Assembly: GCA_015499985.1 (NCBI GenBank)
Contig: JAAAUF010000184.1
Coordinates: forward strand, 1-47,596
DNA length: 47,596 nt
Reading direction: 5' to 3'
Origin: Haplosporangium gracile
Lineage: Eukaryota > Mortierellomycota > Mortierellomycetes > Mortierellales > Mortierellaceae
Program-made: the position numbers and the translations under genes
The notes under the pieces: model-generated
Told to the model about the DNA's origin: nothing
Seen by the model: only the letters and a program-made list of their open reading frames with translations
Databases searched by the model: none
In this document: in pieces, positions 23,018 through 34,163 of the stretch
Layout of the letters: each line of letters opens with the position of its first letter
Numbering within the stretch: the stretch's first letter is position 1

Positions 23018-24256
23018 TTACTCGCTGTCAGGGAACTTGAACGAGTGGGACTCGAAATCAATGAGGCCACCCTTATAAGAACCACGCTTCTTTTTCGTCT
23101 TTTCAGCGCGGAAGCCCTTGCCCTTTGTCACAATCATGTCCAAATGTGCCTTGTATCCGTATCCAGCCTCTGAACCTCCCTTGGACATGTACGTATTATC
23201 CTTGAGCTTGTCGTTCAAAAAGACAACATCCTCGGCCTTAACGCGCTTGAAGGGCTCGTTCTGGACCTTGACGGGCTTCTGGCCCTCGATCTTCATCTTC
23301 TTGGCAGGTGGGGCCATGACGATCTCCTTGATGACAACCTTTTCCTCGTCGCTGCTGGAGTCAGAGTCAGAGTCGGAATCCGAGCTGCTGCTGGATGAAG
23401 AACTGGAAGAAGAGCTCGAGTCAGAGTCGGATGATGAGGAGGAATCAGAGGAAGAGGATGACGAGGAAGAAGAGGAGGACGAAGATGAAGATGAAGGGTC
23501 AGAGTCTGAGCCAGAGCCAGAATCAGATGAAGAGTCGCTGCTGTTGTCCTTATCCTCAACAACCGCCACGATGACAGTGTCCTTGATGTCACTCGAAGCA
23601 GAAGAAGAGTCACTGCTGCTGGAAGAGGAAGAAGCGCTCTCCTCCTCCTCCTCGTCGTCGCTCGAGTCGGAAGATTCAGAGTCGGCATCGTCATCGCTAT
23701 CAGACGAGGAAGAGGAAGAAGAGTCAGAGCTAGACTCTTCGTCCGACGAAGAATCAGAACTCTCCTCCTTGTTGGAGCTGCTGCTGGATCCTGAAGCTGT
23801 CGCAGACCTATGAAAGAAAAGGGCAACAACAGTAGAAGGATGTGAGTGAAATTGCGGTTATGTATTCCAGTTTCGTGCGAAAGACATAGAAAAGTCCGCT
23901 CGAACGAAACGCGATCCAGCCTTATTATTTTTTTTTTTGGCGGGTTGGTGTTCCTCACACTTACTTGTCGACGGCGTAAGAGTTGTAGATCTGGATCAAG
24001 GTCTGGTCAGGCTTCGAGCTGGACTTGAGGGTCTATAGAGCGATAGAACAGAGAGGAAAAGAAGTTGAGTTAGTTCGATAGTCAACATACAATGGTGGCA
24101 AAAAAAAAAAAGAGGCTCTTTGGGCGAACTGCTTGACGCTGTTTAAGGAGAACGTACGTTCTTAGCGTCCTTCTGGAACGCCTTCAAGGCGTTAACACAG
24201 CCCTGGTCCTGGAGAAACTGCTCGATGAGTGTGAAGAGTTCGGCAGGTGCACCCAT
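23018..24256 (-). CDS. SRP40: SRP40/NOLC1-like nucleolar phosphoprotein with LisH motif, 3 exons, 318 aa
   Basis: Minus-strand exons: 24256-24158, 24032-23965, 23807-23018. The N-terminus (PAELFTLIEQFLQDQGCVNA, LKAFQKDA) is a LisH-type dimerisation helix pair. Residues about 57-215 are long Ser/Asp/Glu tracts, likely casein kinase 2 targets. The C-terminus contains PFKRVKAEDVVFLNDKLKDN, GYGYKAHLDMIVTKGKGFR and KGGLIDFESHSFKFPDSE, which is the SRP40 C-terminal domain shared by yeast Srp40 and animal NOLC1/Nopp140. The family chaperones snoRNPs and links ribosome production to the nucleolus (family knowledge). It has a single block of acidic repeats, so it is closer in size to yeast Srp40 than to Nopp140. 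It diverges from the mS26 gene across 284 bases. Confidence 0.9.
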
Positions 24257-24540
24257 GGTGAATGTGATGATGTGTGGGGGAGAGAGAGGGAAGGAGAGCA
24301 ACGAATGGTGGTTGGAGTGAGTTCAAGCTTCACTTCTGAGCCTTGTTGGTTCATTTTTCTTTTTTTTGTGAAAAGTAAACTTGTTTTGATGTGGCTTTAT
24401 GATTCCCCAGTCACATCACGTGTATTCCTACCAATCACACTGTTTTTCGCTCCCGACCCCCTCTGCTAACAAGACGTTCCTGATTCCTGCCTGTCCGTCC
24501 TTCACTCAAAACTACCGACCACATCTAAATCCGACCGACC
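24257..24540. promoter_or_regulatory. Divergent promoter of SRP40 and mS26
   Basis: 284 bases separate two start codons pointing apart. The half nearer SRP40 has GA-rich sequence on the plus strand (CT-rich in its own sense), and the half nearer mS26 has CCGACC/ACCGACC motifs just before its start. One shared regulatory region for a nucleolar and a mitoribosomal gene is likely. Confidence 0.6.
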
Positions 24541-25392
24541 ATGCTGCGACACATCAACAGGGCATTGCCTCGTGCTACCTATCAAATCAGGACCCTTACC
24601 TCGGCTCGCTCGGTCGAAGAGCCCTCGGCCAATTACCGCCCTGGCAAGGAGGGGTTCGCTGCTGGTATGCCCCACCCTCCCGGCAGCTCGGCCTCACCCT
24701 TGCCCCCACCAGCGCCTCGCACGGTTGACTCGCTCCCTGAAATGTCAAAGAAGCACGAAATCAAGGCAAACGGAACGCCCGAACAAAAGTACAAGTTCGA
24801 GATGACTAAGCTTCGTCACACATACCAGCGGGAACATTTCAAGGGCGAGGATGCCAAGCGAGTCGAGATCGAGAGGCAGCGCAAGGGTTCGTTGCGTCGC
24901 CTCCAGGCTCGTCAGGCAGTAGAACGGGCTGAGAATGAGCGTCGTCTGTCATTCGAGCTTTTGATGCAACCCTCAGCTCAGAACGGACAAGGAGCTGCAT
25001 TGACAGGAGCTAACCGTCAGGCTCAGGTGGCCGAGTTTGTGAAGGAGCGCAAGGTCCGTCGTCAGGCCAACTTCCAGAAGCGGGAGGAGCGTACATCAGA
25101 GGATCGTCTGGATGCCATGATCCGGTTATACCACGCTGCTGACGATTTTGTGACGATGGAGAACTTGGACGCCAAGGTTAACGAGTTTTACGAGACGGGA
25201 TTGACATTGCAGAGCAAGGTCTATGTCACTGGAGTGCAGGAGATGGTCAGCGATGTTATGGAGAGCGGCGGACAGGTCTCGCATGCTGGTCTTTTGAAGC
25301 GTGAGCAGGAGCTTAAGGATGTATTGGATGGCACTGTCTCGGGAGGTAAGGTTGGTTATGAGGGAGCCAAAGCCAAGGCTGACTCTGCATGA
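24541..25392 (+). CDS. PET123: Mitochondrial small-subunit ribosomal protein mS26 (Pet123-like), 283 aa
   Basis: A single exon. The N-terminus MLRHINRALPRATYQIRTLT is Arg-rich, lacks acids and is amphipathic, as in a mitochondrial presequence. A Pro-rich linker follows. From about residue 75 the protein is nearly all charged helix (KYKFEMTKLRHTYQREHF, RRLQARQAVERAENERRL, FVKERKVRRQANFQKREER), the pattern of mS26/Pet123. This component of the mitochondrial small subunit is needed for mitochondrial translation in yeast (family knowledge). Assignment rests on overall architecture and the conserved YQREHF-type region more than on exact motifs; an unrelated basic coiled-coil mitochondrial protein is a less likely alternative. 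It is intronless, unlike most neighbours. Confidence 0.72.
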   Translation: MLRHINRALPRATYQIRTLTSARSVEEPSANYRPGKEGFAAGMPHPPGSSASPLPPPAPRTVDSLPEMSKKHEIKANGTPEQKYKFEMTKLRHTYQREHFKGEDAKRVEIERQRKGSLRRLQARQAVERAENERRLSFELLMQPSAQNGQGAALTGANRQAQVAEFVKERKVRRQANFQKREERTSEDRLDAMIRLYHAADDFVTMENLDAKVNEFYETGLTLQSKVYVTGVQEMVSDVMESGGQVSHAGLLKREQELKDVLDGTVSGGKVGYEGAKAKADSA

Positions 25393-26197
25393 ACGACAAC
25401 CTCATGCGACACGACCACCACCACTATGTCATAATTGCCGTCAATCACCACTTCACCACTTCACCACTTTCACCACTTTCACCACCACCACACTGACAAG
25501 TACAACGACGACCATCTTCAGCTTGAGTACAATAGACTTCTCTGTTTTTTTTTAACCTAGTGAATATTCTTTATCTTTTTTGCATCGAACCATACTCGTC
25601 ATTTTTGTGTGGAGAATGTGTGATGGCGTTGAGATCAAACTGGTGGCAATTGTGTGATCTTTGTCCTCTCTTTAACCACTTTTATTAGAAAAAAAAGCTG
25701 GCAAACTGCTTTGGCTTGTGACATTAGCATGGATTGGGATTGTTTTTTTTGTGTTCTCTCTTCACGATATTTAGGCCCTGGGGGCCAGCTGACTTGGGGT
25801 AGTCGGAGGGGATACACTCTTTGTTTGAATTCATTTTACTATTTATCGTTTCTTTTGTTATTATTCTTCCACCTTCCTTTGCTTTCTTTTTTTCTCTTCC
25901 TTTTCTTCTTCGCTCTGTCTTTTTTTCTTTTCCACTCCTCCTTCGTCCATTTCGTCATCCTTGCGCTGCATCTCTTTCCCTTCTTCCCTTCTTCCCTTCT
26001 TCCCTTCTTCCCTTCTTCCCTTCTTCCCTTCTTCCCTTCATCTCCCCCTCCCTCAACCGCCACCGCCACCGCCACTTCCTTCTCCTACTTCCTCCACTCG
26101 CACAATCAAGACTTACTTACCTTCTCTCTTTTTTTTCCCGCCATTTCGCCCTTCCGTGGCCTATTGTTGCATGTCTCCTTCGCCCATCCCCTTTTAA
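25393..26197. promoter_or_regulatory. mS26 3' region and DOT1 promoter/leader
   Basis: No gene is seen. CACCACTT repeats occupy about 25445-25490. From 25840 to 26197 the plus strand is strongly pyrimidine-rich and contains a CCCTTCTT octamer array. This looks like the DOT1 promoter and leader. Confidence 0.55.
25978..26038 (+). repeat. CCCTTCTT octamer tandem array
   Basis: About 7.5 perfect copies of the 8-base unit CCCTTCTT lie 160-220 bases before the DOT1 start codon. All bases are pyrimidines on the plus strand and purines on the minus strand. Confidence 0.95.
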
Positions 26198-29100
26198 ATG
26201 TCCAATCCCTACCTAAGCTTTATCAATAGTATCGGCGGCTCAACCGGGAGTCACTCGACTCTCCATAAACTCGCCGCCTCTTCTTCTCCTTCCACTTCGT
26301 CAATAACAACAACCACAACTACCACAACAACCTCTTCCGCTAGTCGAACCCACGCCTCGTCCTCAAGACCCACGACTGCGCCAAGACTCTTAGACAAATC
26401 ATCCTCGTCTTCCTCCTCTGCGTCAAAACACAGTCGACACGGCTCGTCGTCGTACTCACACCCGCACTCAAACTCGTACTCAACCTCACAGTCGCAGTCG
26501 TACTCACGCCCCTCGACACCTGCTTCAAAACCAAGATCCTCTTCGTCACATCATCACAGTTCAAGCTACAGCAATGGTTCGCACAGTAGGGACTACAAGT
26601 CCAGCAGCAGCAGCAGCAGTAACGGCAACAGCAACAACTACAACAGCAACCACAGCTCCAGTCGAAACCATGATCAAGCCGATTTCAAAAACTACGGTCA
26701 TAGCCAGGACCGTCGACATTCGAACGAAAGCAAGAGTCATTTCAGTAGTCGCGACAACAGCAACCATCGGGATTACAGGGATGGCAGCAACTACCATGCC
26801 GGCAATCGAAACGATCGGAAGCGTGAACGCAATGTAGATACTGGTCGTGCGGACGGCCCTCGGGGTTATGTCAGGACGCCCAAGGACAAGGACACCTCCT
26901 TTTCTGAACCAAGAACCAAGAAAAGACACGCGCGAAGCCGTAGCAGGACTCCCAGCAGGACTCGCAGTAGAAGCAGTAGCAGGAGCCGGAGTCCAAGTCG
27001 CATTGGAGCCAAATACAGGCAGAGAAGTTACAGTCCGCGCAGGAGACCGACGATCAAGAGTAGGAGCAAAAGCAGGAGCAGGAGCAGGAGCAAGAGCTCC
27101 AGCCCAATGCAGATCATCAGAGACTCTAAACCCACGACTCCTCCATCGCCATCCCCAGCGCTGGTACCGGTATTACCACAACAGAAGCCGTCAGCATCCG
27201 CAGCGCCTCTTCCTGTCGCTACTCCGATTCAGACAAGAACATCACCACCTTCTCCTTTATCACAGCAACAGCAGCGTTCTTATCTGGATCTTGATGATAG
27301 CTCGTCTTTCTCTACACTCTCGTCGCCTTCCTCTTATTCCCTCTCGCCTCCACCGAGATCTGTGCCCTCTTCTCCCGTCAAGGATCATAGTCCGATCAAA
27401 AAGCGACGCATGGAGAGCCTACTTCAGACAGAGACTTCATACTCTTCACCCTCGTCCCTCTCCAGCCTCTCACCCGAGCCAAGCGATCACTCGTCATCAG
27501 AGGGGGAACTAGAAGAAGGCGAGATGTCGCTTTTACCAGTCAAGGAGGGAACGAATACGGCTGCGCAGGATTGCCCCAAACGTGTGGCAGAAGCGGTACC
27601 CAAAAAAGAGTCAGTCTCTCAGCAGTCGTTGGAACTTGAGCTATTTGGAAAAATCCTCAGCAAACCCAAGAGCAACAGTACCACGATCACTACCACTGCT
27701 ACTACCGCCATTACCACCTTCACCAAAAAAACGGAAACCAGCAGCAAAAGCAGCAGCATCAATGGGCACAGGAAACAGAATTTGACTTTGGGACGCAAAC
27801 CTACGACGACTTCCTCGATGAACAAATCCAAACCTGTCGAGGATACTGACGAGGAAGAGTATGGTTCTTTGGGCTCTATTATCAAAGACGAGCCATCTCC
27901 TAACAAACGGAGCAACGGGCATGCAGAAGCTAATGGCCAGCGATCATCGGTGGATAATGTGAAGACATCAAGGGAAATCGTCACCATCAACACCGAGAAG
28001 GGTACTGTCACGTCCAAGATTGTCAAGACATTCCAGAAGCCACCCAAACCCAGCAATGGCACCGCAATCCAGCGTCTCTCAAAGAGTTCTTCCATTGCCA
28101 ATACATCAAAGGAATCATCCCAAAAGCACTCGTCCTCATCAGCGACAGGAGCAGCCTCAAGGAGGATGTCAATTCTGCATTCGGACCAAATTGTTGCTGC
28201 AGCGATGGGCCGATACAAGAACCGTAAGTGAATTATTTTAACGTCTGTGCATCAGCTGCTCCTTGTATTGCAAAATTTTGACCAGCATATGCTCTTTTGT
28301 GTATAGATTTCCATATGCTTGTGGAGGACTCGGATTCTACTGTTGCTTCCAACCCGTCGTCAACTGGAGGAGACTCGATGCACGTATCGGTAGAATACCC
28401 AGGAAAGGATTCAAGAGAAAAGTAAGGATCGGATAATTGTCCTAATCTCTGGTTATGGTGCATGAAAGTAGGTTCGTAGCTAACCTTAACCTGCCATTAT
28501 GTGGCTCATATATCACCACGATTAGGTTCACTCTGATGAAACCTTTCTTGAGCAGGTCAAAGACAGAGTCGGACGACAAGGACGAATACAACCCGATCGA
28601 GGATCTCGTTCAGACGGTCAGGATTATTATAGAGCACTTTTTCACCCCAGAGCAGTACAAGGAGCTCTTTGGGACGGCCAGCGAGGGTCTTTATCGCAAC
28701 CTGACGAAGTACAAAAACCGAAAGGATGGCGCACAGTTTCTGAAGGCAGTCGAAGAGTTCAACCAGATCATGCGGAAGCAAAAGTCGTTGGGCGCGATTC
28801 AGGAGCATGTCCGACAGTACGGCCATCGTCTTCCTTACGACTTGGTGGTACACCTTTTGCAGCAGGTGTACTCGCGCACGGTGGCGGCTCGAGCATCGAA
28901 GTTGAACCAATACGAGGCATTTTCCAACAATGTCTATGGCGAGATTCTCCCTATTCTGACCAAGGAGTTTATCCAGAGGACCAAGATGGATGAGAATAAG
29001 GTGTTTGTCGACCTTGGCTGCGGTATTGGCAATGTGGTCCTGCAGGTTGCGTTGCAGACAGGTGCAGAGTCCTACGGAGTCGAGATCATGGACACGCCCG

Positions 29101-29687
29101 CCAAGTTTGCCAAGAAGCAAGCTAGAGAATTCGAAGCGCGCACACGGTATGTAGCTTCCCTCCGTCGTCTCTCACGTCTTGTTATGCCACTTTTCTTATT
29201 TGCAAAGGTTTGTTCTAATTGCAGCTTCATATACCTTTTATGGACATCTAGTGCTTTCGGTCTGAATCATGGAGCGGTCTCGATGATTCACGGCGACTTT
29301 TTGGACACGCCTGGACTAGCAGGAATTCTCGCTCGTGCCGATGTTGTTTTGGTCAACAACTATGCCTTCAACTCGGCCCTGAACCAGTCTTTGCTTCAGT
29401 TGTTCCTGGATCTAAAGGAGGGATGCAAGATTATCTCGCTGAAGACGTTTGTATCTTTGGATCACAAGATCAATGTGAGGAATGCAGGAAGTGTCGAGTC
29501 GATCCTGCGAGTCAAGAAGTATCCTTACTACACCAATGCTGTCTCATGGACACACAACGGCGGCGAGTATTTCATTGCGACGGTAGACCGTTCTGCAGTC
29601 CAGGCTTTCTGGGAGCGTGCTATGAGTGACGGCGGAGCATCTCTGGACGATGGCGGTTCGAGACGATCCAGTGCCCGTCGACGATAG
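26198..29687 (+). CDS. DOT1: Dot1 histone H3 lysine-79 methyltransferase, 4 exons, 1065 aa
   Basis: Exons: 26198-28223, 28307-28421, 28526-29146, 29252-29687. The catalytic domain starts near residue 714: FTLMKPFLSRSKTESDDKD, IEDLVQTVRIIIEHFFTPEQ, then VYGEILPILTKEFIQ, motif I VFVDLGCGIGNVVLQVA (Asp876-Gly region), YGVEIMDTPAKFAKKQAREF and the acceptor-site loop LVNNYAFNSALNQ (about 953-965). These features are specific to the seven-strand Dot1 fold. Dot1 methylates H3K79 in nucleosomes and acts in silencing and DNA-damage checkpoints (family knowledge). The first 675 residues are Ser-rich and disordered, with an SR-like tract at about 237-304 and basic patches that could bind nucleosomes. 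The C-terminus ends in SSARRR. AATAAA at 30081 puts its 3' end against the convergent transporter gene. Confidence 0.95.
26908..27110 (+). other. SR-like arginine-serine tract within DOT1
   Basis: Codons for about 65 residues rich in Arg-Ser and Lys-Ser dipeptides (for example RSRSRTPSRTRSRSSSR, then KSRSKSRSRSRSKSSSP), with Ser-Pro sites. The base sequence is built of AGGAGCAGGAGC-like units, so slippage may have enlarged it. It is like the RS domains of splicing factors, and lies in the disordered N-terminal region of the methyltransferase. Confidence 0.9.
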
Positions 29688-30118
29688 TGTGGATTGCAGC
29701 AGGAGATTTCCCTTTTTATCAATCTACCACTACTTATTATTATCATCATTGTTATTTTCAACCATCATTTTCAACCGTCATTTTTCACCATTTTTGTTAC
29801 CATCTCATAGCACCACGTATTCCTTTTTGTCATGTCGAGGACAGATATCAGATAGATCCTCCTTTTTTTGTACTTTACCACTCTTTCGTTTCTACTTAAC
29901 CATACATTTTCACAGATTCCTTTACACTTCATTTTCATCATTATCATCGATCCTTACTAGTTCACCCTTTTTTTATTTTATTTTTTTTATCTTCCCCTTT
30001 CCACTCCACTTGTTAATAGAAAAACCTTCTTGTGCATGTTTTATTTGGGTGTCGTGGATGATGATTTTGGTAAATTTCTAAATAAAAGAACAGAAGATAT
30101 CAAAAAAAAAGAAATTGT
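29688..30118. other. Convergent 3' region between DOT1 and the SLC33A1-like gene
   Basis: 431 bases between the two stops, T-rich on the plus strand. AATAAA at 30081-30086 would end DOT1 transcripts near 30100, within about 20 bases of the opposing stop codon. No gene is seen. Confidence 0.6.
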
Positions 30119-32856
30119 CTATTTCTGATCCAGCTTCCACTTCTTGGGACTAAGTGACTCGAGGTAGCGAATGGTAGGGGCAATGTAGAATACGAGGGAG
30201 AGGAATCCGATGAGGACACAGATGGAGCTGACAAAGTAGTAGCCGTCCTGCTGCAAGACACAATCGCCTGCCAAGTCCTGGCACATCGTCTTTCCTGGCT
30301 CTGCCGCGCATGAGAAATCTATCAGAATGAAAGTCAGTTTTCACGTTAGATTGCTTATTGGAAGTAATATAGCAGGTTAATAAAATTTTTGAAAGGGTAT
30401 TCATACCTTGACCTTTGACGTCGACGACAGAGCAAGTCGAGACAGTGAAATAATCGACAGCTTCCAAGACAAAGAATCTTGGCCAAGTGCCTCCAAAGTT
30501 GCTGAGGGTGTTCAAGAGCTATTGGAAGCGGAAGAAAGCGAGAAATAATGACACGTTGTTTCGTTAGATAATACAGAGAAGAACATAAAAAAAAAGCTTC
30601 AATCAGGGAAAAGTAATGAGATAGCATGACTGGCAGGCGCAAAGTTAACTACTTACAGTCATGTAGGTTCCGCCAATGACGGGGTCAGCGATCACGGTCA
30701 TGAAAGCTCCCATGCTGACGAACGCCACAGTGCTATTGCGACAAAAAAAAAAGGACAGGAAGACTGTTAGTTAGCATAAGAACTGGCGATTGTTATGGAC
30801 AGTTGAAAAAGAATATAGCAAGAAAGTGTACCTTGTAAAGGAGGTGGCGACGGTGGTGGCGAGTACCATGTAAAAGTAGGTAGGGGTGACAACGCCGTCC
30901 GCGGGGAAACCATAGACCAAGAGCATGGCGATCACACAGCACGCCAAATGAGCAAAGAAAGCCCAAAGCCACTATCAGGTAAGATTTGATACGAAACAGC
31001 AGGAAGGTTAGCATGAAAGATCGAAATGCAGAGAGTACGACAAAAAGAAAAGACGCGAGAAGGAAAAGAAACGTACGGGCTTAAGGGGACGGGCACCAGA
31101 ACTCCAGCGGACGGCATAATATCCGAAAATGATTTGAAAAGGGAAATCAATCAAGACGGCCAGGGCCAAGTCCTCCTTGCTGAACCCCTTCTCGAGCAAC
31201 TTCAATGCAGTGACAGCATCGTTAGCAATAAATCCAATCTTGGCAGAGAGGAGCACGAGCATAAAGGACTTCATGTGGGGTAACCGGATGATCTTGAGAA
31301 TGATCTTGTAGACGGACTTGATACCGATATCATCTTCGTCCGAGTGAGTGCGCTCCTCCTTCTTCATAAAGACCAACCACAGCGTAATGGCCAGGTACAT
31401 CATGGCCCAAAACTTGAGGTAGCCTCCCAAAGGAACCAGTCCAACTTCCTGAGGAATCGTCCTGAAGTACTTGTTGCTGAATTCAGATGAGTTGAAGGCC
31501 AAAAAAACGGTGAAGGACAAGAAATATCCAGTGTTGAGTCCAATCGTCTGAGCGGTCGAAGCATAGGACAAGTTCTCCTTCGACAACAAGGTCAAAGCCC
31601 AGCCATCAACAGCGATGTCCTGAGTGGCGCAAAAAAAGATCAAGATGAAAAAGACGACGGTGAGAGTGCCGACGGCGATCTGTTCCTGAGCCATCCAGTC
31701 CTCGATATGCATGCCGAGCCAGAAAAACATTAATCCTGTGAGGAGCTGAATTGGGACGATCCATGACTTCCTGCGGCCAAGATCCTTGTTGTAGACGGCG
31801 TCGACGATGGGCGACCAGAGGAACTTCATACTATAAGGGTAGTGGGCCAGCGAAAAGATGCCGATCTGGGAATAGCTCATCTTGGCCTTGAGCAAGAAGG
31901 GGATACTTCCAAAAGTCAGACCCACAGGCACACCCTGAAGAAGGTCTATGATGATAAATTACAATAAGACAGAACGCATAATCGTTTATGCATGATTAGT
32001 TCCTCTGAGCATTATTTTTGTGTTCACAAATGTATCAAAATACTGTTTGATCTTATCATGTCACAGAATAGAAGGGGCTGTCGAAAGTGGTGGTAAGTTG
32101 TGGATGGTTCTGTTGATTGTTGATCGGAGGGTGTGGACAAGGGAGCGCGCAAGGAGCTGAGAGTCAGACAAGGAGGTCGCGGAGATTGAGGAGGATGAGG
32201 AGGTCCAGCGGGGAAAAGAGAACAAAGTGAACAAATGGAACAAAAGGGAGCAAGGGCAAGAACGCTGTTGATTTCACTTGGCTGTGTGCAATTGCGACTA
32301 CAGCAGGGCATAGCGACAATCACAAACACAAACACCCTTGTGTTCTTGTGTATGGGAAAAGAAAAAAAAAAAAACCAAGTGGGGTCCACGGCAGAAAAGA
32401 AGGACACAGGCAAACAAAGCGTTGACAAATACGGATCTGCGGAGGGTTCGAGGGGTTCAATTCAAAAAGCAAAGTAAAAGTTTCGCAAGAACTGAAGTAG
32501 AACGTACATAATATGACCAAAAGGGCAAAGTTCCAGGTATCAGCTCCTGACAAAGATCCAGACGTCTCCTGGGTAATGTCCTTGCTCTTGTCGCTGTCGT
32601 TACTCTTGTTACGATCGGTCATCATCAACTCCTCGCGCTCGTCGTCGCGCAAGAGGGTATCGCCTCGCTTCTTGAGTGTGAGCATGGCGTCCTTGTTGTT
32701 GGTGCTATCCAGATCGTGCGCAGTAGAGTGACCGTTGGTGTTGGTGTGTCCGTTTGTCTGGGAGTGGGATTGCTTCTTGGCGTTGTTGGCTGAAGCTGCA
32801 GCGGCAGTAGCGGCGGCGGTCGAGGAGTTCGAGGTCGCCTCGGTCTTTTTGGACAT
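30119..32856 (-). CDS. SLC33A1/AT-1-type acetyl-CoA transporter, 6 exons, 581 aa
   Basis: Minus-strand exons: 32856-32508, 31945-31077, 30971-30832, 30732-30657, 30518-30407, 30318-30119. After a hydrophilic, Ser/Asn/Thr-rich N-terminus of about 105 residues come about 12 hydrophobic helices. Family landmarks are LYLLQGVPVGLTFGSIPFLL, PYSMKFLWSPIVDAVY with GRRKSWIVPIQ, IFFCATQDIAVDGWALTLL, NTGYFLSFTVFLAF, TVIADPVIGGTYMTLLNTLS and NFGGTWPRFFVLEAVDYFT. This is the acetyl-coenzyme A transporter group of the major facilitator superfamily, which in animals moves acetyl-CoA into the ER lumen for protein acetylation. Human SLC33A1 is about 550 aa, so the length fits. It converges on DOT1 and diverges from the TTC39 gene across 1.3 kb. 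The substrate is inferred from family only. Confidence 0.92.
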
Positions 32857-33227
32857 GAGAAAAAAAAAAAGATTCTGGGTAATAAGATGAGAAAGAGAAA
32901 GAAAGCGTTAGTTTCTTTTGAGTTCTGAAGTAACGAGTTCTTTTTTAGGAGTGAATGAAAAAAAGAAAGAGATGGAAGATAGAAGAAAAAAATGTGATGA
33001 GACTTGGACTGGAGAATACAAGGGATAGAAAGGGAAAGAACGTTCAGAAAAGGGAGGTTTGTTGCTGTGGCGTGAAATGACGAATTAGCTATGGAACCAA
33101 CACAAACGATGGTTCCTTGTTTGAAAGATGGAAAGCTCAAGTTACGTGTGTGATGCAGGGCTGATGACTTACAAAGGGGCGTTAAGGTGATGGAGAGATG
33201 GGGGGATATGAAGAAGGAAAAGAAAAG

Positions 33228-33267
<40 letters not shown>

Positions 33268-34163
33268 AAGGAAGGAAGAGGGAGCAGGAAAAGGGCAAGC
33301 AGGGGCAAGGGTATGGAAGGGGAGGAGTAACAAAAGGGAAAATGGGAGAGGCCTGGGAGAAGAAGAGGAAGAAGAAAAATAAAAATAATAAAATGTATTT
33401 AGTGTTGAGTTCGATGACTGTGCGGGGAAGGCGGAGGCTGACTATCTTGAAGAAAGAAAAAGAGACCTCTGTGCTCTGGCTGGCAGGCGCTCATTGGATC
33501 AGGGTGTGTGAACTTAGTGCCATCCAGCATTCGGGATGGTTTGCTGGCCACAGCTCAGACACAGCCAGATCAACATCATCCTGGGGTTGGTTCCTGGCTG
33601 GGCGTCCCTTCCTTGATGCATTCAGCACAGCTAGCCTCTCTGATTGTTCTTGCTTGTGATGCATTACCGCCAATATCTCTTCCTATTCCAGATACGATTT
33701 AATCGGTTGTCGCACCTGGACTCATTAGAGCGAGTGAGTGATCGTGTGTGTGTGCGTTTGCTTGTGCTCGAATGTAGTGTGTCCGTCGTGTGTAAATATA
33801 TGAATGTCGCTGTTGTGGAGAAGAGAGCTTGCTTGGTTCATAAAATTATTATTACTCTGCGACCACATGAGTGCAATCAATCTCCCTCTCATTTCTCTAA
33901 CGGTGCACATTCCTATCCACCAGCACCACCAGTAACATCACACCCTTTTTTAGAATAATTCCTTTGGACGGCTGTCTCCCCACCGCTGTCCTCCCGCCCT
34001 TGCCTCCTCCTCTTTTTCTATTTTTCCCTCCTTCTTCCTCTTCTTCTTCTTCTTCTTATATCCTCTACTTCTCCACCACCTATTCCTTTCTCTCTTCCTC
34101 TCACCCTCCTTCATTACCCTTCTACTTTCCTCCTCCTCCCCTTCAACTCATTCATTCATCCTA
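32857..34163. promoter_or_regulatory. Divergent region between the SLC33A1-like and TTC39-like genes
   Basis: 1307 bases without a supported gene. Purine-rich on the plus strand near 32930-33010 and 33190-33370, including a GA dinucleotide run, which gives pyrimidine-rich leader sequence for the minus-strand transporter. From 33990 to 34160 it is pyrimidine-rich, fitting the leader of the plus-strand TTC39 gene. Short ORFs in the GA-rich part are composition artefacts. Confidence 0.5.
33233..33264 (+). repeat. (GA)16 dinucleotide microsatellite
   Basis: An uninterrupted alternating AG/GA run of about 32 bases in the upstream region of the SLC33A1-like gene. Such runs are often length-variable. 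Confidence 0.95.

Noticed and set aside
23118..23813. Long plus-strand ORF rich in Glu/Ser opposite SRP40
   Set aside because: It is the antisense of the Ser/Asp/Glu repeat codons of SRP40; such repeats open all frames. The minus-strand reading has the conserved SRP40 C-terminus and proper splice sites.
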